The position numbers were made by a program, and so were the translations under genes. A stretch of 64,000 nt of DNA from Cryptomeria japonica. Lineage: Eukaryota; Streptophyta; Pinopsida; Cupressales; Cupressaceae. The notes under the pieces are model-generated. The model had not been told where the DNA came from, did no database searches, and worked only from the letters and a program-made list of their open reading frames with translations. Of this stretch, positions 21,597-33,212 are shown in pieces. The stretch is taken from NCBI RefSeq assembly GCF_030272615.1, contig NC_081414.1, positions 51,863,136 to 51,927,135 of the forward strand, given 5' to 3'. Numbering within the stretch: the first letter of the stretch is position 1; each line of letters opens with the position of its first letter.

Positions 21597-23067
21597 TGTA
21601 GACATATAAAAATGACCACTTTCCTAAGTGAATATTTAATATTCATTTTAACCTCATTCCTCTATTTAATTAAATCCTGTTATTCACATTCATCTATTTA
21701 ATTAAATCAATTACTCAATTTATTTAATTAAGTTCACCTAAGCCTTTCATAGCCTTTAATTAAATAAATCACTTTATTTAATTAATTCCCCTTTCTCCCT
21801 TTTTAATTAAATTTACATTTAACTAAATTGATCATTGCAAATAAATAAATGTAATTTATTTATTTTAAATCCCCCACTTGTATTTATGCAAGTTGCATCT
21901 ATTTTTGTTGAAATAAAGTAATTTATTTTAATCAAAATTCCCCTCCATCCACTTGCATTTTCCTACATCTCCCACTTGCCTCTCTAAACCCCCTTCTAGA
22001 TTCTTCTAATCACTTCTAAATTAGCCCAATCCATCTCCTAAATATTGTCACATCCCTAAGAAAAGGGAAGTCACTTCTCAAACCCTCATAGTCTTTGAAA
22101 ACCATTAAAGGCTTTATGTCTTCAACAAGTTAACCTTTAAAGTCTTCTTAACCATTAATGGTTAACTCAACCTTCTTGCTTGATTAGAGACTTTATCTCT
22201 AACTCAACCTTCATCTAACCCAAGGGTCTCATCAAGCATTCATTTCTTTGACCATGGTTATTCCTTTAACCCTTGCACACAAGTTTATCCTTTGGGTAAA
22301 AGCTTTATCCAATGGATAACCTTAACCTAACCTTAACACTTACCTCCTACGGTAACCATCATGTCTTATCAAGTATTTAATGCTTCTTACATCTCCTCTC
22401 AAGTAGTCTTTTGTTTACAATTGTCACCATTTCATTGGTGAGAATTGTGAACATGGATTGATAACTTTTAATCTTGGCCCTTGTTAAGATTACCCAATCT
22501 TGACCATCCATTGCCCTATTTTTTCCTATAAATAGAGCTCTCATTCTTCATTTTCATATCCGATTCTTTAGTATCAAATTTATAGACATTTTGCTAAGTA
22601 TTTAAGTTTCATGCATAATCATTTTTAAATTTAGCATTTAGCCTCTTTTTGAATAGAAATCATCTTAATAAGCATTTTAATAAGCATTTCTATTATCATA
22701 GCACTCTCATATTAGACTAGTATATCATGATAGGATAGGTTTTACTAATCGTTTATCTTATCATCATATCCATGATAGTTTAAATCATATTAGATTTAAT
22801 ATCATGCATAACTAGGAATTCATTCATATTAAGTTGATCAAGCATCCCTCATACTTGGAGTTGTCATTCCTAAAGTCACTTTGCTCAGTGATCTGAGAGC
22901 AAAGGCATTGACTTGAGGAATTCTGTGAGATAGAGAACAATGGAACGTTCCTTGGGGATTTGAGATATTCTATATAGCTTCATAACTTGCACCAAGAGTC
23001 CCATTGGTGTGTGGACCCTTTTTGAAACCAAAATTTCCATTTCTTAGCACCACTTTTCCCACACACA
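21597..23067 (+). repeat. 3' LTR of Tat-1
   Basis: TGTAGA to CACACA, 1471 bp, nearly the same length as the Tat-2 LTRs. The first 250 bases hold many TTTAATTAAAT palindromes; the TATA box is at 22527-22534. Confidence 0.92.
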
Positions 23068-23160
23068 CCCATAATTGGTATACTCACATAAGTCAGTTAA
23101 AGGGAAAAAGTTTGAGAACCACTGATTCACCCCTTCTCAGTGGTGCATTGTGTCTAACAA
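23068..23160 (+). repeat. 3' end of an older LTR
   Basis: Contains ACTGATTCACCCCTTCTCAG and ends GTCTAACA, the same ending type as the NA and solo LTRs here. Tat-1 inserted into it, so its 5' part should lie left of the window. Confidence 0.6.
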
Positions 23161-23800
23161 TTTATGACCGATTTTTAATCCAACATAATGTTTCCATCCC
23201 ATTTTAACCCCAACGTAGTGGTCAAGTTGAGGCGTCTAACAAAACTCTTCTCAAAATCCTTAAAAAGATAGTCGATGATGCTGGCCACAATTGGCACACC
23301 CAACTCAATCTCGCATAATGGGCCTATCGCATATATGTTTGTACCCCTATTGGTTCTACCCCTTACTCACTTGTCTATGGTGTCGAAGCCATCTTTCCCA
23401 TTGAGGTTGCCTTAACATCATTATGAGTCTCCTTACATGATATTATCAGTGATGAAGAGTACAGGGTTTCCTGCTTGCAGGACTTGGAATTGCTAAATGA
23501 GTGTGGATAGAATGCATTCAATCACCTTAAATCATATCAATAATTCATGAGCTATATTTACAATCATAAGGTGAAACCTCACACATTTGAGGTAGGTATC
23601 TTGGTCCTTAGAGAAAACCCCAAAAATTAGCAAGATAGAGGGAAACAGGGCAAGTTTGAACCAAATTGGCTTGGACCTTACATCATCACAAAAATTTATG
23701 ACTTAAGTGCATATTAGTTATACATGCTCAAAGGAGAACCATTGGATGATCATATCAACAACATACACCTTCACAATTTCTATACATATCTTTTTTGAGA
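23161..23800 (+). pseudogene. pol: Integrase C-terminal fragment of an older gypsy element
   Basis: One reading frame with stops gives SGQVEASNKTLLKILKKIVD (around the catalytic Glu), STPYSLVYGVEAIFP, then GKFEPNWLGPYII and ending NIHLHNFYTY. It resembles the Tat-1 integrase end but is a different, older copy (compare GNGQAEASNKTILKILKKIV in Tat-1). The part upstream of the active-site region is cut off by the LTR end at 23160. Confidence 0.8.
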
Positions 23801-23972
23801 ATCCTATGAAAAATCCAAAAAATAAAATAAAAAATACAAGAATCTAGACCATTTGTGCTCCTTTTCTCATTGGGAAAGCTGAATTACTAACCATTGGCAG
23901 GCTTTGTAAGTTTTACCTTCTCATGGCTCCTTGGCTAAAGGTTCTTCTACTAGTATTAAAAGAAAAGAGGCT

Positions 23973-24443
23973 AAATGGTTGCCTCCTCCCAGGTCTAAAT
24001 TCAAGTTATATTATGATGGGGTGTCCAGGGGTAATCCCAGGAAATCAAGTATAGGAGTTGTCATTTAAGATCATGATTTAAATATAGTTAAATTTATCTT
24101 TAAATGCATTATGGAGGGGACAAATAATAATGGAGAGTTTCAGGCCCTCTCTTTTGGATTGGACTTGGCCATCTCTATGATTATTAGAGATATTATTATT
24201 GAGGGGTACTCAATGGTTGTGTTCCATGAAATTTCTAATAAAAAATGTGCTTCATGGCAACTTCAATATTTATTAGACAAAATCCTTCTGCAACTATAGT
24301 TTTTTAGTTCTTATTCTATTTCTCATTGTTATAGGGAGGCTAACTTCATCATAGATTTCCTGGCTAATAAGGCTATAAATGAACATGTTACCTATTTGGA
24401 GGTGGCAACTAAGGATACTCTTCCCTTTCTCAAGAAAATATAA
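23973..24443 (+). pseudogene. LINE RNase H domain
   Basis: C-terminal RNase H of a plant LINE ORF2. KWLPPPRSKFKLYYDGVSRG opens the domain with the first catalytic Asp; then GNP, IIIEGY (the GDS acid replaced by Tyr), and HCYREANFIIDFLANKA with the last acid. It ends at TAA 24441. Stops at 24067 and 24297 interrupt it. Confidence 0.8.
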
Positions 24444-25907
24444 TACCATTTTTTAATAATTTTTAGAGGCTCAAGATGTGGTTTTGATAAAAAATGATGG
24501 TATCATTCAAGAGGATATGTGTTTTTTGGTTGTTGTTGTAAGTGCTTTTGATGGTTGCCAATTTAGTAATTGTTGGCTTGGGTTGTTCTGGCATCTCCAT
24601 TGAGGTTAAACATGGTTTTCATGTCTAATATTGAGGTTGTTGTCAAAACATCATGGTATTTTGCTCCTTCCATTTTTGGCATATTCCATGTGAGTTGATT
24701 GTCACTTTTCTTGAGGTCAATCATTGGGTGTCCCATTGTTGATATTGAGAATGGTGCCTTGTTGGTTTGCTAGATGCTTTTAGCCTTCTTTCCTCATTTT
24801 TGATTCTCTCAAGGCTTTGGATGACGTGATATTTGATTTGATTTGATTTGTTAGTTCTAGGGTGGTGGCCTAATAATGATTTCCATATATCTGTTGTGGT
24901 ATTGTGTGCATTGCTTAAGCAATCTTTTCAATTACTTGCCTTTCTCATTACAATTAATGGGTGCTCTATCTTTTATCTCGGGATATGCACACCTCATGTC
25001 TCTTGGTGACATGCTTGTCCTTGCAATGATTTTTGACTTTGGCCATTGATCATCAGCTTACGAAAGAAAGAATGTGGGTATTTTTTTTGAGGTTACTTAT
25101 GGGTCGATGAGACAGTCGACTTGTGAGTAATATTGAACATATCACCCAATATTAAAATTTAATATTTTCTCTCAACTGCTCATAATTATTATTCATGTTT
25201 TATCATTTTTCGACTATCATGAGGATTTTGGTATTTATGGTAAGATATTTTGGGATGTCATTCACTATCTATATATTTCTTTCTCTTGTTTCTTTTCATC
25301 AGCTTCTATTTGCACTCATGTCGATGCCTGCTTATATTGGACAATATAGGATTTCATTACCTACAAAATTCTATGATTTTCAGGACACTCATGCTTTTGA
25401 TAATGAAAAACTTGGTAGGTTATTTAATTTGTGCACTCTGGATGTTCCTTATGCAATTAGAAAGGTGGTGGGTAAATTTTGGCTAGTTGAAAATACAAAT
25501 TCTTTTCTATCGGAGGTGGCTTCTCGTTTTTATCACTGTTTGTATGAATATTCTTTTGGATGCTCCTCTAGTTCGAGATCTCTCAGATACATTCATTATT
25601 TCCTCCCTCTATACTTCTAATGATGTGGATTTTGTTTTGTCTTATTATAATTTTGAATACGGTTTGTTTCCTAATGGCAGTTTCTTTCCTCTTCTTAGCT
25701 ACTTGCAAATGGCTAGTGCAGAGAATTGTTATTTGTAGCTAGGTGTGGTCTTATTGGTGGAAGCTATGATGACACCTTGCTAGAATTTTAGGCACTTATT
25801 GATCATGTTCCAACGGGTTTCTTGGCTATGGCGTTGGATGTGTTCATGAGGATTCACTCCCTTTTGGAATGCATGGTTGTTATCTCGAGTTCTCCTCATG
25901 TGGTGGA
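24444..25907 (+). other. Long LINE 3' region
   Basis: T-rich sequence. A 141-codon open frame at 25195-25620 (residues FWLVENTNSFLSEVASRFYH near its end) has no domain I recognise and may be chance. No other gene seen. Confidence 0.4.
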
Positions 25908-26838
25908 TGTTGGCAATTGACAGTCAATTGGTTGGTTTCACTATGTTGTCATTGATGGAAACATGGTATTTTTTTCTGGCTTCATGTTTTGGTTCAGTTG
26001 TGTACTGACAGACACTTCACAAACACTACACCAGCATCGACACCGACACCGATAAGATAGAAGGATTTATTTGGTTACCGACAATGTAGGCCAACATGGT
26101 TTAGATTATGGTTATTGGTATTGGAGGCCGACATCTCTTGGATCTAGCATCGACAATTGTTTTTGATATTCATGTTTTTATGTTATCTAGCTGAAATGTA
26201 ATTTGATATTGTAATAATCTTTGTAAGCCGACATAAGGCATGATGAGTTGTATAGGGTATATAGGTCAGTTGGATTAGATCATTTTGTAATGGGTATTGT
26301 AATGAAAATGTAATGGAGATGTGGATGTGATATGATGCGAAATATATTAGAGAGATTATGTATGTGAGGATATTTATGTAAGGGTTAAGGGTTTCAGACC
26401 AGAACATATAGAGCTTAACCGGAACTGTATTCTGGCATAGAAGATGCTATCTTTGGCAGTTCAACACTTCTCCAGATTGTAGTCTGGATTTATATATAGT
26501 CAGTGACACTTCTTTTGTGATTGAGCGGTGTTCTCTAGGCTATAAGTCTTCCTGCAAGTGCAGGCCCCTTATATTTTGTAATATCTCTTCATATGGCCAG
26601 TGGATTGATATTGTGGGTCACAAATCCCACCGTGGTTTTTCCTCTTTGAGGTTTTCCACGTATAATTCTGTGTGTTATGTTTCTCATTTATACGATTGAC
26701 TTATTTGTTGCTTTACTTCTTTCAATTCTATATGTATCGATATACCAGTTGGTGTATGCATGTTTTAATAAGGCTAAAATTGATCATTTCAGTATAACAC
26801 CGATTCACCCCCCCTTTCAATGTTATTGGATTCCAACA
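25908..26838 (+). repeat. 5' LTR of NA-1
   Basis: Begins TGTTGGCAATTGACAGTCAATTG, in which CAATTGAC-A-GTCAATTG is a perfect inverted repeat. It contains CCCACCGTGGTTTTTCC (26628) and CGATTCACCCCCCC (26801) near its end. Its TATA region has changed to TATGTA. Confidence 0.9.
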
Positions 26839-26840
26839 AT

Positions 26841-26853
26841 TGGTATCAGAGCC
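26841..26853 (+). other. Primer binding site of NA-1 (initiator Met tRNA)
   Basis: TGGTATCAGAGCC, two bases after the LTR, is the standard complement of the plant initiator tRNA-Met 3' end used by many plant LTR elements. Confidence 0.92.
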
Positions 26854-26906
26854 TTGTGCCTTAGAGGAAGTTTAACAGCTTGAGGAGGATCCAAAATCTG
26901 GAATCC

Positions 26907-27923
26907 ATGGACATTGGCTTGGAGAAGCAAATTGAGATGGCACTTGAAGATTATGATGTTGAAAGATTGAAGAACTTAAAGCTACAAGATGAATTGAATT
27001 TTGCTAAGGAATTCATTCTTGTCCTACATGAGAGGCTATCATCTATTCAAGCTAGGAGGAATGAACTTTTGAAAAATCAGGATGATGAAGAGAAAGATAC
27101 ACTTAAGGAACAATCTCAAAAATTGAGTCAGGAGAACATGGTTATGAGAAATGAAATGCAAGCTATAACTATGAGAATGTCTAAAGAGATTGAAGACCAA
27201 AAGAAAAAGGAAGAAAATCTTGTTGTATATCTGAAGAACAAATTTGAAGAATGTGGTAGGTTAGTTCATGAGAATGATATGTTGAGAACTGATTTAGTAC
27301 AATCCCAGAGTAATGAACAAGAGCTTGAGAGACAAATGATAATTTTGAGAGATGATATAACTAGTGCAAGTGAGTATAAAGAAAAATTCAAGATTAGTTT
27401 AGCACAACTAGATGAGTTGTTGAAGAGACAAAGGCAGATTGGAGATTCCAGTGAACTTGGATTTGAGCAAGGATAGAGTTCTGGTACTACTAATGAAGAT
27501 CAAAACCATAAGGCACCAATAAGGCAATTTAATGCTTATAAATTTAATGGTAGATGTTTTGTTTGCAATAGATTTGGTCACATGGTTAGGTAATGTAGAA
27601 ACAAAGCAAATGATTAGAACCCTGATTTTGCTCCCGGTCAATGTTCTAAATGTAATAAGTATGGTCATAAGACAGAATATTGTAGAATGAATGTTAAATG
27701 CTATGCATGTGGAAAGTTTGGACATATGGCTAATCAATGTAGGTCAAACAATTATACCGGTTTTAGCAAAGCAATTCAAAGGAACAATGTTACATGTTAT
27801 GCATGTAATGAGGTTGGACACATTGCTAAGTTCTGTAGAAGCATAAATCTACTGGTTGGTAATGGAGGATCAAATGAGAAAGGGAGAGAAAAGGTTAGTG
27901 AAATCCGACAAGATCATACTTAA
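26907..27923 (+). pseudogene. NA-1 ORF1: coiled coil plus four CCHC knuckles (gag-like)
   Basis: ATG at 26907 opens a single frame to TAA 27921, about 338 codons, interrupted by TAG 27474, TAA 27591 and TAG 27615. The first 190 residues are a long coiled coil rich in Lys/Glu/Gln. Then come four CX2CX4HX4C zinc knuckles at 27555-27596, 27642-27683, 27699-27740 and 27795-27836 (for example CYACGKFGHMANQC). Knuckles of this type are the RNA-binding nucleocapsid of retrotransposon Gag. The usual copia capsid domain upstream of them is missing; the coiled coil takes its place. It probably packaged element RNA. Confidence 0.8.
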
Positions 27924-28369
27924 AGATGGGTCAGGAAGACTGAAGAATAATCAACAAATGGGAATGCACCGACAGAGGAGGTTTCCCTTGCACCGACAAG
28001 TAGCTCATCTGGTAACTGAGGTAGATGCCTTAGGGGTAGTCAAAATTCATGAAGATGCTGCATATGCCCCGGGAAGAGGTTCTGGAAGATGTTCCAGACA
28101 TTGGAGATTCTTATCTGACATGGATATATTTTGTTCGAGATCCGGTATCTTTCACTGGAAGTCATTGATTTTAATGAAAGATTAGGGTTTTTCTTTGAGG
28201 ATAAAAGGTTGAATTCACTTCATTTTTTATCACCTTGCATCCAGAGTGATTAAGAGTGATCAAGAGCTATTCAGTACGATTAGATATCTTCTTGAGCGAT
28301 TTCACTGGCGACTGGAAGACTTTGTTAAGGGTTTCATCGGAAGTTATCATCAAGTATTTATCCTTAATC
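27924..28369 (+). other. Spacer between ORF1 and ORF2 of NA-1
   Basis: In the place where an ordinary copia or gypsy element would have pol. I see no pol motif here; the spacer is about 450 bp, and that in NA-2 about 550 bp. Confidence 0.6.
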
Positions 28370-31300
28370 ATGGAAGAAAGATCATCATCTATTCCTATCT
28401 TTGTTGCAAATCTAGCTGTAGTAGAGGTCAAGGACCATCCCAGACCAATTTTCAAGTAGTACCCACATGTGGCTACCCTGGAAAATTTGGTTGGAGCATT
28501 TTCCTGTGTTCCAAAGGGAGTTGTTTATGTCAAAGATGTTAGGGCATACATACATTGTCACATTGAGGATTTGGGGACATCTGATATAAAGGGAATGTAC
28601 ATGAGCAAGCTTATGGGAGATTCTGGAAAGATCAAACTAGCATACAAGCACATTGAATACTTAGGGTTTACCAACATTCTGGACATTTCAGAATTTGAAG
28701 ATAAAATCATTAGGTATGTTTTGAGTAGAGTACATGGGGAGTTTATCTAGTTGGATAAACCTTACAAGATCACTAAGGAAGCCATCAGGGCAATCACTAG
28801 TTTACCATAGGTTGGACAACATCCAAACAAGAAGGTTTCAAATGATTATGTCAACAAAATTACTGGCGCAACATCTGACAGGAGATCTATGAGAATCAAC
28901 ACTATTACCGACATAGACATCAGATTTGGTATCATGATCATCGGTTATAAGGTAACTCAGTCAAACTGATTGAATTCTGTTTCTAGCTCCTGCATTTTTG
29001 CAGCTTACAAAATGATGAGAGAAAATGAGAAATTGGATCTATGCAATTGGATGTTAGATGAGAATGACACTCTTAGTTTTGGGAAGAGGCAATGGGCATT
29101 TGATATCTCGATAGGGAGACAATTGAAATTGTCAATTACTACTTTAGACAAAAATTGAGATGCTAAAGTATGGTGATATTTTAAGGGATTCCAAAAGTCT
29201 ATGAAATCTAGGGAAAGGGTTTCTAAGCATATTGTTGAAAAATACTCAATTGATATATGCTTCATGGTGAATAAGGATGAAATACTTATGGAAGCAGTCA
29301 AGCCCTAGAAGATTTGGATTGAGGAAATGGGCTATGAAGTTGATGCACAGATCCTTGAGGCTTATGAAAAAATGTTGATTGATGCACCTATTGATGAGGC
29401 TAAGAAGCCCTGTGGTACTGAAAAACATAAAACACAAGAGGTTGAAACAAAGTTCAATCGGAAAAGAGAGAGAAGTAGGGAGGAAAGGCAAGCAAGTTTG
29501 TTGAGAAAGTTTCATAGGACATCAAAGCATTAATTGATGTTGTCCTAGAGAAAAGGCAGGAAGAGGAAAGAACCATAAGTGTTCATTGAGACTATCACAA
29601 CTGAGTCTGAATCTGAGGATGACACACCCCTGGCATTCAAAAGGGTTGTAAGGAAGAAAACAGAGGAAACAAAAGTAGAGGATAAAAAGAAACCGATTAG
29701 GAAAGTTACTTTCAAGTTACCAACACAAAAGAAAGCACCAAAAGCAACACCTTCAGCTCCATCTGGTACTGCAAAAAGGAAGAAGAAGAATGACATTGAT
29801 ATGGCTATTCAATTTGGTAATGTAACTATCATTCCACTAAAAACTTGTGCAAAATTAGTTGATGAAATAACTAAGGATGGCATGTTAAAGAATGTACAGT
29901 TTTATTATGAACATTTAGAGGATGATGAACAAAGAGAGGTAGAGGAACCAGTATTGTTATATTTGAATATTTATAAGAAAGCCGTAATAGAAATTGAAAG
30001 TCAAATACTGACAGAATTGTATGATATGTTAGATGCTAGGAGACTATCAACAATGCAAGAAGATAAACACATAAAAATTCAGGAATTATTATCTATTTGT
30101 ATTTCTATTACTCTAGAAGAAATGGATAGGACACTTGAGGTGGCAGATAGAAAATTCTTTAACAACAAACATAGAATAACCAATCTGATGCTAGGAAGGG
30201 TAAATGAGATAATAAATGAGACCCACAAGGCATGGGTTAAGTTCTTAGGAGAGAAATGAGGTTTCTTTACTTCATCAGAATCAAAGATAGACACTATAGA
30301 TGCCCCAGTTGAAGGAAAAGGAAAGGGTATTTTGGGTACTTCATCCTTAATTTTGAAAAACATTAAGATAGTGGAAATTAAGCCCCCAGTAGATACAAGT
30401 GTACAGACAAATGTTGAGATACCAGCAAATACAAAGAGTGAAAAATTTGATAATGTACAGGATACTAATGTTGAGGATAACAGTCATCCAGATACAGATG
30501 TAAATGTTGAGGTTAAAGTTCCTACAGGGGAACTGACAGTTATAGAGAGTGCACCAAGTGGCGAAGACACCGGTGCAAGTGAGGAAACTATAATTAAAGG
30601 ACAAAACTTCAGAGGAGAAGAAAGGGGAATCTGACAGGGAACCAGTAGTAGGTCCATCATTGTTGTCAATTGACACCTCACAGGTTGTAAAGAAAAACAT
30701 AACTAAGATGAGTCCTATGGAACTCATGATGATGGCTGCACATAAATTAATGGAGGGATCTACGGATAAAGGGATTATTGATCAATCTATCATTGTTTTA
30801 CACAGACTAGTCCTAGATTGCAAGATTGACAATGAAGTGAGCCCATATGGTAAGCTTAAGACAATTACTGAGCACATTTCAAAGGATTTTCAATCCTTGC
30901 AGTAGATTTCAAACAGACAAGCACTGGAAAGGTTCACACAAGCTAAAAGATCTGCATTTGATTAGGTGATTGAATCTGAGAAGAAGAAAATTGATGAAAA
31001 GCTGAAACTAATAGATAATTCTTTGAAATAATGTATAAATATATACAAAGTATGTTGTAACACAGATATACTTACAGTTAATGTGGATAAAAAGATAAAG
31101 GAATTTTAGGAGAAAATTGCAAGTATAGCTAATTCTTTTGATTGATTGACTTCATTGATTACATCAATTGATGATCAAATTTTGATTTTGGAAGCCCAAA
31201 TTTTTGTTCTTGCAAAGCAAAAAGACAAAATCATAAGAAGAGCCAAAAGTCTGAGAGGCTTGGTGAGTCCCCGATTGGATTCACTTAGTGTACAAAAGAA

Positions 31301-31481
31301 AGAATGTATGGATATGGTTGGAAAGCCCACACCAGCAGAGATAAGTGAGAAAGAACCTTGTTCACATATACTAAATGGACTTGTATCTATTTTTGACACT
31401 TTCAAATCTGGTTGGGATACTTATCTTGAGCTATTGGAGAAGGCATATCCAAAAATTTTCAAATTTGTTAAGCTTCGATAA
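28370..31481 (+). pseudogene. NA-1 ORF2: large protein of unknown function
   Basis: The ATG at 28370 aligns with the ORF2 ATG of NA-2. About 1,037 codons with scattered stops (for example 28457 and 28748) and one frameshift near 30640. Blocks shared with NA-2: VYVKDVRAYIHCHIEDL, YVLSRVHGEFI, PYKITKEAI, VEKYSIDICFMV and MGYEVD. The middle is Lys-rich with acidic Ser/Thr tracts (FIETITTESESEDDTP), and the C-terminus is a coiled coil (SIDDQILILEAQIFVLAKQK). No membrane segments, signal peptide or known catalytic motif are seen. It could be an env-like or accessory ORF of a copia relative that lost pol; I do not recognise the family. Confidence 0.75.
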
Positions 31482-31729
31482 GATATTTTGGGGATATTCA
31501 TTATATAGTTTTTGGATCTTTGGCATTCTTTTTAGAACTTCTGATGGCATTGATGTCAAAGAGGGAGTGATATAAATGTGAAAAAGAAAAAAAAAAAGGA
31601 GTTGCATACATTAGGGGGAAATATGGAGATATGGGAATATGTAGTATATTCAGCTCAGGGGGAGAAGACAGGATTAAATCAACAGATGAAACCTTGACAA
31701 TTTTTCACATGAGTGTTGCCATGAATTCC
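31482..31729 (+). other. NA-1 3' untranslated region
   Basis: Short AT-rich stretch including a 12-base A run at 31586; no gene. Confidence 0.5.
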
Positions 31730-31741
31730 AAAGGGGGAGAT
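31730..31741 (+). other. Polypurine tract of NA-1
   Basis: AAAGGGGGAGAT abuts the TGTTGG start of the 3' LTR; NA-2 has the complementary ATCTCCCCTTTT at 44514. Confidence 0.85.
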
Positions 31742-32685
31742 TGTTGGCAATTGACACTCAATTGGTTGGTTTCACTATGTTGTCATTAATGGCAACATGG
31801 TATTTTGTTCTGGCTTCATGTTTTGGTTCAATTGTGTACCGACAGACACTTCATAGACACTACACTGGCACTGACACTAGCACCAATGAGATAGAAGGAT
31901 TTCTTTGGTTACCGACAATGCAGGCCGACATGGTTTAGAATATGGTTATCGGTATTGGAGGATGACATCTCTTGTATCCGGTATCGACAATTGTTTTTGA
32001 TATTCATGTTTTTATGTTATCTAGTTGAAATGTAATTTGATATTGTAATAATCTTTGTATGCCAACATAAGGCATGATAAGTTGTATAGGGTATACAGGC
32101 CAGTTGGATTAGATCATTTTGTAATGGGTATTGTAATGAAAATGTAATGGAGATGTGGATGTGATATGATATGAAATATAGCATAGAGATTATGTATGTG
32201 AGGATATTTATATAAGGGTTATTCCGGAAAAGGGTTTAGGGTTTCAGACCGGAACAGATAGAGCTTAACTGGAACTGTATTCTGGCATAGAAGATGCTAT
32301 CTTTTGCAGTTCAACACTTCTTCGGATTGTAGTCTGGATTTATATGTAGTCAGTGAGGCTCCTTTTGTGATTGAGCAGTGTGCTCTAGGGTGTCATCCTT
32401 CCTGCAAGTGCAAGCCCCTTATATTTTATAATATCTCTTCATATGGCCAGTTTGATATTGTGGGTCTCAAATCCCACCATGGTTTTTCCTCTTTGAGGTT
32501 TTCCATGTATAATTTTGTGTGTTATGGTTCTCATTTATGTGATTGGCTTATTGCTTGTTTTACTTCTTTCAATTATGTATGTACCGGTATACCGGTTGGT
32601 GTATGCATGTTTTAATAAGGCTAAAATTGATCATTCTTGTATAACACTGATTCACCCCCCCTCTCAGTGTTATTGGATTCCAACA
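31742..32685 (+). repeat. 3' LTR of NA-1
   Basis: 944 bp, matching 25908-26838 almost throughout. It keeps TATATAA at 32209 and has about 16 extra bases there (including AGGGTTTAGGGTTT) that the 5' LTR lacks. Confidence 0.9.
32209..32215 (+). promoter_or_regulatory. TATA box of NA-1 LTR
   Basis: TATATAAGGG followed within 40 bases by AGGGTTTAGGGTTT (telo-box-like). Confidence 0.6.
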
Positions 32686-32690
32686 GTGGA

Positions 32691-33212
32691 GCCTTTGCAG
32701 ATGGTTCATCTAGTCTTGGACAAGGATTCTGATGGTTTTGAGATTAATGTTTCACGTGTGCTTTCCCCTCCCAAGGAAGGCATAAGTGATTGGTTTCTTA
32801 GGTTGTGATATTTTGCATGCTTTTTGCCATTGTGTCCTTCTTGTTCATACCCCAATTTTTCTTGGGCTATGATTTTTGTAATATCATCTTCTATTAGGTT
32901 GTTTACAACCTAGGGGTGGTGGGTGGTCCATTATTATCATTGGTACTTTTCATTTTTGGTTGGGACTCTCTCTCTTCCTGGATTTTTTCTCAGGAAACAT
33001 ACTGGGGTGAGATTTATATCAACGGGTTGGGGTACTTGTATATGGTAATATGTAATTGTTTATGTAATCTTGTATTTGAGCTACAACCAAAGTTTTTCTT
33101 TCTGGTTCTTTCCTGCTAGTATGCTCTCTTGAACCAAGTCTTATGTAAACTTTTTATAATTAATTAATAAAATGTTCAATGGCTACCTCACTTTTATTTA
33201 AAAAAAAAAAAA
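32691..33212 (+). other. 3' end of the split LINE
   Basis: Continues the LINE after the NA-1 target duplication. Poly(A) signal AATAAA at 33166-33171 and A tail 33200-33212. Confidence 0.65.

Larger units (their letters stand above)
1..23067 (+). mobile_element. Tat-1: Ty3/gypsy Tat/Ogre-type LTR retrotransposon, 5' end outside window
   Basis: The first 949 bases match the last part of the LTR at 21597-23067, so the two are the LTR pair of one element lacking about 0.5 kb of 5' LTR. In between, in order, are a primer site, a 2.8 kb leader, gag, protease, RT, RNase H, a second RNase H and integrase, then an 8.6 kb 3' region with an antisense plant-mobile-domain ORF. The second RNase H and the extra ORF are known traits of the Tat/Ogre lineage. 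Nested inside are a solo LTR (8056-9545) and a segment of about 3.3 kb with gene fragments. All genes are broken. The 3' flank begins CCCAT; the matching target duplication would lie left of the window. Confidence 0.92.
25908..32685 (+). mobile_element. NA-1: complete pol-less LTR retrotransposon
   Basis: Two LTRs (931 and 944 bp) with TGTTGG...CAACA ends, flanked by the target duplication GTGGA at 25903-25907 and 32686-32690. Primer site and polypurine tract are present. The interior encodes only ORF1 (coiled coil plus four zinc knuckles) and ORF2 (about 1,000 codons, unknown). No protease, RT, RNase H or integrase motif is present anywhere in the interior, so it would have depended on another element for movement. 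NA-2 has the same plan with different LTRs. Confidence 0.9.
23801..33212 (+). mobile_element. 5'-truncated LINE, split by NA-1
   Basis: The left part (to 25907) begins with a LINE-type RNase H; the right part (32691-33212) ends with AATAAA at 33166 and a 13-base A tail at 33200-33212. NA-1 and its target duplication lie between. The 5' truncation is approximate and I found no LINE target duplication. The 3' region after RNase H is about 2 kb, unusually long. Confidence 0.65.

Noticed and set aside
26841-26853. Possible tRNA-related gene
   Set aside because: Only the 13-base primer complement is present; no tRNA fold. No tRNA or rRNA gene was recognised anywhere in the window.
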